The notes under the pieces were generated by a model. The model saw nothing but the letters and a program-made list of their open reading frames with translations, did not search any database and was not told where the DNA came from. A stretch of 64,000 nucleotides of DNA from Salinibacterium sp. ZJ450 (GTDB taxonomy: Bacteria > Actinomycetota > Actinomycetes > Actinomycetales > Microbacteriaceae): the NCBI RefSeq assembly GCF_011751885.2, contig NZ_CP061771.1:992001-1056000 (forward strand). The letters run 5' to 3'. The translations under genes and the position numbers were made by a program. Positions 9,417-16,497 of this stretch are shown piece by piece; position 1 is the stretch's first letter, and the number at the start of each line of letters is the position of its first letter.

Positions 9417-10613
9417 ATGAGGCTGCTGTCTCAGACTGAAGTGGATCGATTGTCCCTACTGACGAAGGCGGGGGTTCCGATAAGTCTGCTTGAACCGACG
9501 CAGACCGCGTTAGGGAAGAGCATCATCGATGCGGTTGAGGACTTTCGGCGATTCTTGTCCGAACAGGGCGTCCACGACTACGAAACGCAGCCGCAGGGGC
9601 AAGACAACAAGAAGGTAGTTCCTGCTCTTCTGCTCACCGAAGAAGATCGGTTTGTACGGGCTGACGCGTCGCTATATAGGCCGCGCACAAAGACTGGAGA
9701 TCCAAGAGTGTGGTTTTCCAGGCTGAAGAACCACGTTCGTGGCGGAGACATCATCGCGGTCGCGTACTCGGGCGGGCAGCTTTTCATATTCGACATCTCG
9801 AGGCTTGATCTGGAACGGACCCAAGCCCGCGGTGGTGCCTTCGCCACGTTTCTGGCGCCGTTTCTTCAGCGAAAGGTCAGCGCTGTCGAGGAGTTGCTCG
9901 GCGCAATGGTGGCCGTCGCCGCGAAGGGCTTTATTCGGTCAATTGGGTCGGCGGATACAACTGTAGGCATGCTTCTGGAGGCGGAGCTCGGAATCAAGGC
10001 GAACTCAAGCAAGGCACCCGACTACAGAGGGATCGAGATCAAAGGTGCGCGGGGAAACCGCTCCAACAGGCACAACCTATTCGCACGGGTTCCAGACTGG
10101 AGCGTCAGCCCGCTCAAGAGTTCTCAGGCGGTGCTGGACGAATTTGGGTATATCAAAGACGGACGAAAACAGCTCTACTGCACTGTGTCGACGGGAAGGC
10201 CTAATGGACAGGGACTCTTCTTAGCCGTCGAAGAGGCGGAAGGGTTGCTATGGGAACGGTCAGTGAATAGCTCGCGCGAGAAAGTAGTGGCATGGCCCAT
10301 TAGTGGTCTCGAGGAATCATTGAGGATGAAGCACGCCGAGACCTTTTGGGTAACGGCAGAGTCGCGTCGGCTGGGAGCGGACGAGGAGTTTCGATTTCAT
10401 CGTGTCGAGCACACTGCGAATCCAATCCTTGAGCAATTGGTGCCACTAGTTCGAACGCGTCACATCACAATGGACCACCTCGTACGGGAGAAGAATGGCC
10501 GAGCAGCCGAACGGGGGCCACTCTTCAAGCTCAAGCATGGCTCGCTCGGCTTGCTGTTTCCCCCCTCCACCGTCTATGACCTGTCTTCGGGCGCACACTC
10601 ACTCAAGCCATAG
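9417..10613 (+). CDS. MvaI/BcnI-family type II restriction endonuclease
   Basis: A 398-residue protein. The catalytic region reads ELGIKANSSKAPDYRGIEIKG, split here as a leading strand and then D202 with E207-x-K209, the PD-(D/E)XK arrangement seen in the MvaI/BcnI family. The N-terminal 100 residues, with FRRFLSEQGVHDY at 43-55, form a separate domain also found in the remnant at 12.4 kb. The start at 9417 is chosen because GGGGGAAGT precedes it and the longer frame upstream is not protein-like. MvaI and BcnI cut CCWGG and CCSGG; a similar target is plausible but cannot be read from the sequence. The C5 methyltransferase follows 249 bases downstream. Confidence 0.85.
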   Translation: MRLLSQTEVDRLSLLTKAGVPISLLEPTQTALGKSIIDAVEDFRRFLSEQGVHDYETQPQGQDNKKVVPALLLTEEDRFVRADASLYRPRTKTGDPRVWFSRLKNHVRGGDIIAVAYSGGQLFIFDISRLDLERTQARGGAFATFLAPFLQRKVSAVEELLGAMVAVAAKGFIRSIGSADTTVGMLLEAELGIKANSSKAPDYRGIEIKGARGNRSNRHNLFARVPDWSVSPLKSSQAVLDEFGYIKDGRKQLYCTVSTGRPNGQGLFLAVEEAEGLLWERSVNSSREKVVAWPISGLEESLRMKHAETFWVTAESRRLGADEEFRFHRVEHTANPILEQLVPLVRTRHITMDHLVREKNGRAAERGPLFKLKHGSLGLLFPPSTVYDLSSGAHSLKP

Positions 10614-10862
10614 CCCGCCCGTTCCTCATCTTCACGGTGAGCCCAGGGATGGCTTTCTCCTCTTGGACGGTATAGCGCGAGAGCGCGGTCGGGCGAGCTA
10701 ATGGGGGAACGCAGGCGACGGGCGTCCCAACGATCCAACCCCGGCGCGGTGTGTGATCGAATGTCGGTGGATCCGATTAGGGTGTAAATCCTGGGAAAAC
10801 TCCCCAGCAGGATGACCATTTCCGGCCAACCAAAGCTCTTGCACGAAAGAAGTAACCACCAG

Positions 10863-12260
10863 ATGAAGTATGTTGACCTATTCGCGGGCTGTGGCGGACT
10901 CTCGCTGGGCGTAGAGCGAGCAGGCTTCGAGCTTGCGCTTGCTGTCGAGAAATCCGATATGGCTGCGCGAACCTACTTCCACAACTTCATTGGCGATGCC
11001 GCTGACCCGATTGAGTGGGAGAGGTACGTGAATGGCTCTGTCGAGGATCAGGTTGAACAGCGAGTACTGGTACGGGAACTTGCTGCGCTCCTCAACAATG
11101 AAGATCTTCTGCAGCGTGTAAGTGAAGAAGGCATCGATCTCGTCGTCGGCGGTCCTCCGTGCCAGGGCTTCTCTCTCGCGGGCCGCCGGAACCCAGACGA
11201 CGTGCGCAACAAGTTGCCATGGGAATACCTGAGGTTTGTCGAGGCCGCCAAGCCGAAGGCCGTTGTGATTGAGAATGTCGTTGGCATGAAACAGCGCTTC
11301 GCAAACGATAGCGAGTCGTCATTCGAGCAACTACAGCAAGCTTTACGCGAGACAGAGCCTGGCTACGTGGTGCAGGCCGTCGAGGTGAACGCGATGCATT
11401 ATGGAGCTCCGCAGCATCGGCCGCGCTTGATGATCATTGGTCTCCGCAGCGACATTGCGACCGCGGCTGGGATCGAAGCGACGAGCACTGTCTGGCGGTC
11501 AGACTTTCTGGACAACCTCGATGTGCGCGACATTCCGTCGCTCGCGCCGGTGCCAACACGCACCCGCGCGAATGTCAGGACTGTCGGGGAGGCGATTGCG
11601 GACCTCGCCAATCGTAAGCCGCGACCAGCCGCCGACCGCAGCCGCGAGTATGTAGCGGAGTTGCGCGACCCACGCTGGGCACTTCAGCGGGAGGCGCCGT
11701 CGCAGCCGCAGAATGACGTTCGACGAAAGCACGTCGAACGGACGACTGAGCGATTCCGCCTGTACCAGTACCTTCACGGACAGAAGGTTGACGCCAGATT
11801 GCTCAACCGGATCGCTGCGCTCGAGCCGGTGCAGGCCCGGGAAACGGTCGTGAAAGCGATCACTGGCTTGAAGTATCCGGCTGTGGCCCCGGACAAGACT
11901 GTGCTTGCTAGAAATGAAGACGAACTGACGGATCTCTGCTTGAGACTGGCCACGAAGAAACACTCCCAGAAAGTGCTCGATTGGGACAGCCCCGCTCGAA
12001 CGGTCGTCACGATTCCGGACGACTACGTGCACCCCGTCGAGCCCCGGCTCTTTACTGTTCGCGAACTTGCTCGCTTTCAAGGCTTCCCTGACTCATTCGA
12101 ATTCCTCGGTAAGGAAACGACAGGCGCTCACAGGCGCAAAGTGGAGGTGCCACAGTACTCTCAGGTCGGTAACGCGGTGTCGCCGTGGCTTGCACTCGCA
12201 GTGGGCACCAGAATTTCGGAAGTGCTTGGTATCCAGGCTACGGAATCCCTTGCCAGCTGA
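10863..12260 (+). CDS. DNA (cytosine-5-)-methyltransferase
   Basis: A 465-residue C5-cytosine methyltransferase. Motif I is DLFAGCGGLSLG directly after the start, motif IV GGPPCQGFSLAG carries the catalytic Cys, motif VI is ENVVGM, motif VIII is QHRPRLMIIG, and motif X is QVGNAVSPWLA. The target recognition domain lies between about 230 and 400. An ATG 51 bases upstream (10812) is also in frame, but the one at 10863 has GAAAGAAG ten bases before it and puts motif I at the usual distance from the N-terminus. It should protect the host from the MvaI/BcnI-type enzyme encoded just upstream. The adjacent vsr gene supports 5-methylcytosine as the product. Confidence 0.92.
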   Translation: MKYVDLFAGCGGLSLGVERAGFELALAVEKSDMAARTYFHNFIGDAADPIEWERYVNGSVEDQVEQRVLVRELAALLNNEDLLQRVSEEGIDLVVGGPPCQGFSLAGRRNPDDVRNKLPWEYLRFVEAAKPKAVVIENVVGMKQRFANDSESSFEQLQQALRETEPGYVVQAVEVNAMHYGAPQHRPRLMIIGLRSDIATAAGIEATSTVWRSDFLDNLDVRDIPSLAPVPTRTRANVRTVGEAIADLANRKPRPAADRSREYVAELRDPRWALQREAPSQPQNDVRRKHVERTTERFRLYQYLHGQKVDARLLNRIAALEPVQARETVVKAITGLKYPAVAPDKTVLARNEDELTDLCLRLATKKHSQKVLDWDSPARTVVTIPDDYVHPVEPRLFTVRELARFQGFPDSFEFLGKETTGAHRRKVEVPQYSQVGNAVSPWLALAVGTRISEVLGIQATESLAS

Positions 12261-12305
12261 AACCGCTGCGTGAGAGAACTACGGCGTTCGAAGCTTCCAA
12301 CATAG

Positions 12306-12539
12306 GTTGTTGCTGAGCGCGGGCTGTCCCAACTCACTGTTTCAAACCGCGCGACGACCTTCGGTCACAAGATCTTCGATGTGACCGAGGCTGTCCGCGC
12401 TTTCCTGCAGAACGCCGGAGTGCATGATTACGGCCCAATGCCAAGGCATTGCGACAAGGCAAGTAACGCGCGCCGTCTACGTAAACTGATCGGGGAAGCA
12501 GGTCGCGGCCACGGCGTCCACATACCGCCCTCGCTCTAA
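12306..12539 (+). pseudogene. remnant of a second restriction enzyme N-terminal domain
   Basis: This 78-codon open stretch has no good start codon and is closed by TAG upstream and TAA downstream. It encodes KIFDVTEAVRAFLQNAGVHDY, split around residues that match the restriction enzyme at 9417 (SIIDAVEDFRRFL then SEQGVHDY). Over the 25 positions ending in GVHDY, 12 are identical, including Gly, Asp, Glu, Arg-x-Phe-Leu and GVHDY. After GVHDY the similarity is lost. No catalytic domain follows on the plus strand; the next gene is on the minus strand. The simplest reading is a truncated copy or decayed second restriction gene. Confidence 0.55.
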
Positions 12540-12578
12540 GGGAGAGGCTCCTCGAATCTGGTTATCCCGCCTGTTGGC

Positions 12579-13046
12579 CTACATGCCGGGTCGAGGATCC
12601 CGCGGGGGCACAATCGCTTGAAGGTGCGGCTGAAGTGGCAGTTGGTAATCCATGGAGAGCCAATTAAGTTCGGCTCCGACTGCGTCACGGAAGGCCGAAA
12701 GGCAAGCCACGAAGTGACCGTGGTTATCACTAAAGTTCGTGGATTCCTGACCGGCGGCTGTGACGAAGGCCCTCGCTGCTGAACGTATGCGCTTCAGCAA
12801 TTCCTCGAGATGTCCGCCGCCTTGGACATTCATGATTTCAAGCGTCAAGAAGTTTCGGATGTCTTGTGCCGATTTGCGACAAGCTTCGTAGTCTTCTCTG
12901 TCGTTCAAGTAAAGGACGCGACGGTCCTCCAGATAAACAAGAATGCGTCTCGCCAGATCTTTGTTTGTCTGGACGTACTCCCAAGACAGTGAGGTCGAAG
13001 CCAGCGCGTTTCCCACACCAAAGCCGGTGATTCTCGGGCGAGGCAA
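12579..13046 (-). CDS. hypothetical protein, DUF6650-like
   Basis: A 155-residue soluble protein that starts at TTG (13046), with AAGGAG about nine bases before it. The N-terminus PRITGFGVGNA and the central YLEDRRVLYLNDRED followed by IRNFLTLEIM resemble a small family that I recall as DUF6650; that assignment is tentative and its function is unknown. The C-terminal half is helical and ends in a basic, Pro-rich tail. A 12-bp perfect palindrome at 13079-13105 lies just upstream and may control it. It sits between the restriction-modification genes and Kiwa, so it could be an uncharacterised accessory or defence gene. Confidence 0.6.
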   Translation of the reverse strand: MPRPRITGFGVGNALASTSLSWEYVQTNKDLARRILVYLEDRRVLYLNDREDYEACRKSAQDIRNFLTLEIMNVQGGGHLEELLKRIRSAARAFVTAAGQESTNFSDNHGHFVACLSAFRDAVGAELNWLSMDYQLPLQPHLQAIVPPRDPRPGM

Positions 13047-13078
13047 AATGCAATCTCCTTATTGTTTTTCGAGCAGCG

Positions 13079-13105
13079 TTTGTAGCGAGCGATGCTCGCT
13101 ACAAA
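13079..13105. promoter_or_regulatory. 12-bp perfect palindrome, operator or hairpin
   Basis: TTTGTAGCGAGC and GCTCGCTACAAA flank a 3-base spacer (GAT). It is 33 bases upstream of the TTG start at 13046 and 66 bases downstream of the KTSC gene stop, both on the minus strand. No T-run follows on either strand, so an operator is at least as likely as a terminator. Confidence 0.5.
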
Positions 13106-13170
13106 ATGACCATCGGAGCCACATAGCTGCGTTGGCCGGAGCAGGTTGCGGTGGCGATTGCGCCCGGCGA

Positions 13171-13413
13171 TTACCCAACGCGGAGGTAGCGGTGAGCCTT
13201 TACCTCACGTCCATGTCGTGTCCACGGGTGAGGCTGTGCGGCAAGGAGATTCGCGAAAAGAGACTCCGCGACGTCGAAGTATTCGTAGGTCCCGCCGCTC
13301 ATGAATCGCACCGTCAACACACCGCGATGGCGGTCGTATCCGATCGCGGAGAGGTTGGAAGAAGCAATCGGCTCTAGGTCCATGTTGAAATTGAATCGCG
13401 TACGGAGCCGCAT
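13171..13413 (-). CDS. KTSC domain protein
   Basis: A protein of up to 80 residues that is almost wholly a KTSC domain: SSNLSAIGYD at the first strand, then LTVRFMSGGTYEYFDV and a helix ending near LLAA. KTSC is a short domain named after a conserved Lys-Thr-Ser-Cys-like motif in lysyl-tRNA-synthetase-linked proteins, and is found in many small phage and bacterial proteins of unknown role. Here the motif is reduced to S-S-N. The start could be the ATG at 13413 or the one at 13383 just before the domain; neither has a clear ribosome site. It precedes the DUF6650-like gene on the same strand. Confidence 0.6.
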   Translation of the reverse strand: MRLRTRFNFNMDLEPIASSNLSAIGYDRHRGVLTVRFMSGGTYEYFDVAESLFANLLAAQPHPWTRHGREVKAHRYLRVG

Positions 13414-13747
13414 CGCTCGTGCGACACACCAGAAAGTGGAATGGGTTCAGCTATTCGGTTCTCGAGATGTCGCCATCGAGGTGCTCCACTGTCGTTAGCC
13501 ACCGCTACCGTTCAGGCATGAGGTTTGTCAACGCCTCCAACTGGCGCGTTGGATGCACCTTCCACGGATGCCGGAAGGACGGTGGGCGCCGTTTCTCGCA
13601 GTATGTGTCTTTGTCTTCCGCACGTCATGCCGGCGCCGACGTGGAATGCGACGTTATGGGCGGCGGGCACAGGCAAATTGAGTGGCGAGGAGCGTAGGCA
13701 AACTCGTTTTGGAAGTAGCCTGAACGCAGAACTGGAGAGGTTTCGTC
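13414..13747. other. gap upstream of kwaA
   Basis: A stretch of 334 bases with no convincing gene. One 59-codon plus-strand frame runs from an ATG at 13518 to 13697 and encodes two Cys residues in a basic context (GCTFHGCRKDGG). It lacks a ribosome site, and I would not call it. The kwaA promoter must lie here; GGAGAGG about eight bases before 13748 is the ribosome site. Confidence 0.4.
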
Positions 13748-14263
13748 ATGATTGCAAAAACCATCATGTTCTTGTCGTCTTACTCGCCTGTCTTCATCCT
13801 GCTTGCTTTCCAGGTTAAGGACCTGCCCGCCAAGTGGGTATTCGGCGCGCTCGCCGTGGTGGGACTCGCGGGGATTGCGACCCTTCTGTCTTGGACTCGT
13901 CAGAAGGCAGCGACAACGTTTGTCATTGTGAGTCGCCGCGATGCTGGTGCGGAGGTGGCTGGGTTTCTTGCCGGTTACTTGCTTCCTCTAATCACTCTCA
14001 ACAAGTCAGGCGCGGACTTCTACTGGGCTAGCGGAACCTTCTTAGCGTTGGCACTGATCGTGGCCGTGGGCTCATCTATGGTTCAGGTAAACCCCCTTCT
14101 GTATTTGATGCGGTATAAGGTCCTCGCGGTCGATACCGAAGCCGAGCACGGAACGCGCTTACGCATGTCGCGATACTTGATAACACGAAGAGATGTCAGA
14201 ATTGGCGAGGTAATTGATGCGCATCGGCTTGCTGCGGACGTGCTCTTGAGGGCTAAAGGATGA
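13748..14263 (+). CDS. kwaA: Kiwa membrane protein KwaA-like
   Basis: A 171-residue protein with four predicted membrane helices (about 5-22, 30-48, 68-84 and 92-118) and a C-terminal cytosolic part containing RYKVLAVDTE and a RYLITRR segment. The size, the four-helix layout and its position immediately before a DUF4868-type gene match KwaA of the Kiwa antiphage system. KwaA is the membrane partner that senses phage DNA injection and holds KwaB. GGAGAGG precedes the start, and the gene ends six bases before kwaB. Sequence identity to enterobacterial KwaA could not be measured, so the call rests mainly on topology and neighbour. Confidence 0.68.
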   Translation: MIAKTIMFLSSYSPVFILLAFQVKDLPAKWVFGALAVVGLAGIATLLSWTRQKAATTFVIVSRRDAGAEVAGFLAGYLLPLITLNKSGADFYWASGTFLALALIVAVGSSMVQVNPLLYLMRYKVLAVDTEAEHGTRLRMSRYLITRRDVRIGEVIDAHRLAADVLLRAKG

Positions 14264-14269
14264 ACTCGA

Positions 14270-15163
14270 ATGACTGAGCCAAGCGCTAAACGACTTGACC
14301 TCATCGTCTCGTGGACCGCGCGAGGGACCAGACACGCGGGTCCGATCGAGATTAGTGGCGATGTGGTTGATGACTTTCTTGCGATCGTCTCCGAATTTGA
14401 AGATGCCGGGACACATCGAGAAGATCTTCAATCGTTCGATCCCGACGCTGAGTACGAATCTGGCGCGGAACCGACGACACTTCCGCTTCGCGACCTACCA
14501 GATCAGGAACTAGTACCGCTTCTGCGGGAAGCACATATCAGTGATCCAGTCACAATGGATGTGATCACGGATCACAAGCCAAACCTCTACGCGATCAGCG
14601 CGCCGGCATCGCAGGGAGGGGTACCCACTATTTTTGTTCGCGCCACATCGCCTGTGAAGTTTTCGACAAAGTCCATCAAGGGTTACGTGACCGATAGCTT
14701 CGATCGAGTGAAATCGCCCATGGTTGTGTTCGATGAGACATTCGATTTCATTGTGCGCGATGACTTTGTAGTCGTTCTCAACGCATCGAATTTTGAGCGC
14801 ATTGTGAGCACTAACGAGGCGGCGCGCGAGACAGCGAAGATATGGGCAACTGAGTTCTCGCAGCAGATTGCGGTCACGGCTGCCGGGCTAGCGGTGCTTG
14901 AGGATTACCTCGCAGGCAACTCCTTCGCGCGCCGGAAGATGCAGAGCATCCGCTCGAAGTCGCATCTGAATGGCCTTTCGGGAACACGCATTCGCGAGGC
15001 CCTCTCCAAGCGCGGCCTCGACCCGGCCGACTACTTGGATGGGGATGCCCTAGCTGTAACGAAGGAGAACGCGAAACTCACATTGAGTCTTCTGAATGAA
15101 GACCTCTTCGAAGGCGAATTCTCAGGTGACGAGTATGCTGCGGCGCGAAAGTCGCGTCTTTGA
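14270..15163 (+). CDS. kwaB: Kiwa DNA-binding effector KwaB-like (DUF4868)
   Basis: A 297-residue soluble protein. Residues about 150-185 read VVFDETFDFIVRDD followed by FVVVLNASNFERIV, the hallmark of DUF4868 in KwaB (a phenylalanine- and aspartate-rich beta hairpin before an NFE helix). The N-terminal third is acidic and the C-terminus is basic and helical. In characterised Kiwa systems KwaB binds DNA and blocks phage late transcription and replication together with KwaA. Its ATG is preceded by AAAGGATGA, which includes the kwaA stop, so the two are co-translated. The operon lies at the end of the defence island, 170 bases before sbcD. Confidence 0.76.
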   Translation: MTEPSAKRLDLIVSWTARGTRHAGPIEISGDVVDDFLAIVSEFEDAGTHREDLQSFDPDAEYESGAEPTTLPLRDLPDQELVPLLREAHISDPVTMDVITDHKPNLYAISAPASQGGVPTIFVRATSPVKFSTKSIKGYVTDSFDRVKSPMVVFDETFDFIVRDDFVVVLNASNFERIVSTNEAARETAKIWATEFSQQIAVTAAGLAVLEDYLAGNSFARRKMQSIRSKSHLNGLSGTRIREALSKRGLDPADYLDGDALAVTKENAKLTLSLLNEDLFEGEFSGDEYAAARKSRL

Positions 15164-15333
15164 AAGTCGCGCAACTCGACGGTTAGAACGCGACGGTATG
15201 GCAGTCCGCTTCTCGAATGAAGCTCGGGTATGACGATCTTGCGCGTACAGAGCCCATCGGGCAGCTCGAAGCACACGCGGGGGTTGGCGCAAATCGATCA
15301 GCCAATGTCGGCGGTCCCCGATACCGTCATCCC

Positions 15334-16497
15334 ATGAGGATTCTCCACACGTCTGACTGGCACATCGGGCGCACCTTCCACGGCCATGCCACCGTGGACG
15401 CGCTGCGCACCGTGCTGACCGCGCTGGTCGACGTGGTGCGAGACCGTGCAGTCGACGTTGTGCTGGTGTCGGGAGACGTCTTCGACTCGGCCACCCCCGC
15501 CGCCGACTATTTCGACCTGCTGACCGAGGCGTTGCGCGCGATTCGCCAAGCCGGGGCATCCGTGATCGTCAGCAGCGGCAACCACGACTCGGCCAAGCGG
15601 CTCGGCTTTCAGGCCGAGTTCGCCGGCCTCGGCGGAGTGCACGTAATCACGCGCGTCGAGCAGCACGACCGCCCCGTGACGATCGGCGACGCGCACGGCC
15701 CGGTGCACTTCTACGGCATCCCGTACATGGAGCCGGCGCTCATCCGGCACCTCTACCCGGACGAAACCCTGCGCACCCACGAGCAGGCGCTCGGCTTCGC
15801 CATGCGCAACATCCGCGCCGATGCCGCCGAACGCGGCGGCCGCTCGGTGGTGCTGTCGCACTGCTTCGCCGCAGGCGTCGCCGCGAGCGACGAGGCCACC
15901 GACGTCGAACGCGACATCACCGCCGGCGGGCTCGACGTCGTGCCGCTGTCGGTGTTCGACGGACCCGACTACGTCGCCCTCGGCCACATCCACGGCCGCT
16001 CGCAGCTGAGCGAGCGGGTGCGTTACTCCGGAGCGCCGCTGCACTACTCCTTCGCCGAGGCCGGCAAACCGCGCGGCGTTTGGCTGGTCGAACTCGACGC
16101 CACCGGGCTCGCCTCGGTCGACTGGGTCGACCTGCCGGTGCCTCGCCGACTGAGCATCCTCACCGGGACGATCGACGAGCTGCTGACGGATGCCGCCTAC
16201 CGCGAGTTCGAGGACGACTGGGTGTCCGCCATCCTCACCGACCAAGCCCGACCGATCGACGCGATGCGGCGACTGCAGGAGCGCTTCCCCGGCTGCGCCA
16301 AGCTTGAGCACCGGCCGGCGATCCATCTGGTCACCGACACCTCGACGTATGCCGAACGGGTGAACGCGAAGTCCGACCACGAGATCGTCGGCGGGTTCCT
16401 GGAACTGGTGCGCAACGGGGTCGGCGCGACCGAGGCCGAACGGGCCGTGATCGGCGAGGTCATCGCCGCCGAGCGCGCCACGGAGGCCTCGGCATGA
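15334..16497 (+). CDS. sbcD: exonuclease SbcCD subunit D
   Basis: A 387-residue Mre11-type nuclease. The metal-binding motifs of calcineurin-like phosphoesterases are in order: DWHIG near the N-terminus, GDVFD near 50, SGNHD near 85, and ALGHIHGR with its His pair near 220. It forms the SbcCD complex, which cuts hairpins and DNA ends during repair. The start at 15334 is selected because the family begins MRILHTSDWH; the longer frame adds 39 unconserved residues. Its TGA overlaps the sbcC ATG. It marks the return to higher-GC chromosomal DNA after the defence island. Confidence 0.95.
   Translation: MRILHTSDWHIGRTFHGHATVDALRTVLTALVDVVRDRAVDVVLVSGDVFDSATPAADYFDLLTEALRAIRQAGASVIVSSGNHDSAKRLGFQAEFAGLGGVHVITRVEQHDRPVTIGDAHGPVHFYGIPYMEPALIRHLYPDETLRTHEQALGFAMRNIRADAAERGGRSVVLSHCFAAGVAASDEATDVERDITAGGLDVVPLSVFDGPDYVALGHIHGRSQLSERVRYSGAPLHYSFAEAGKPRGVWLVELDATGLASVDWVDLPVPRRLSILTGTIDELLTDAAYREFEDDWVSAILTDQARPIDAMRRLQERFPGCAKLEHRPAIHLVTDTSTYAERVNAKSDHEIVGGFLELVRNGVGATEAERAVIGEVIAAERATEASA

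Noticed and set aside
2450-12260. Assignment of the island as DISARM
   Set aside because: PLD, helicase and C5 methyltransferase are present, but DrmB (DUF1998) is absent and the helicase is coupled to DUF6361 instead; the methyltransferase is next to a classical restriction enzyme.
13518-13697. 59-codon plus-strand frame before kwaA
   Set aside because: It has two cysteines and a basic segment but no ribosome site and no known homologue; kept only as part of the gap note.
15298-16380. 360-codon minus-strand frame opposite sbcD
   Set aside because: It is opposite sbcD, which has all its metal motifs; the antisense has no recognisable feature.
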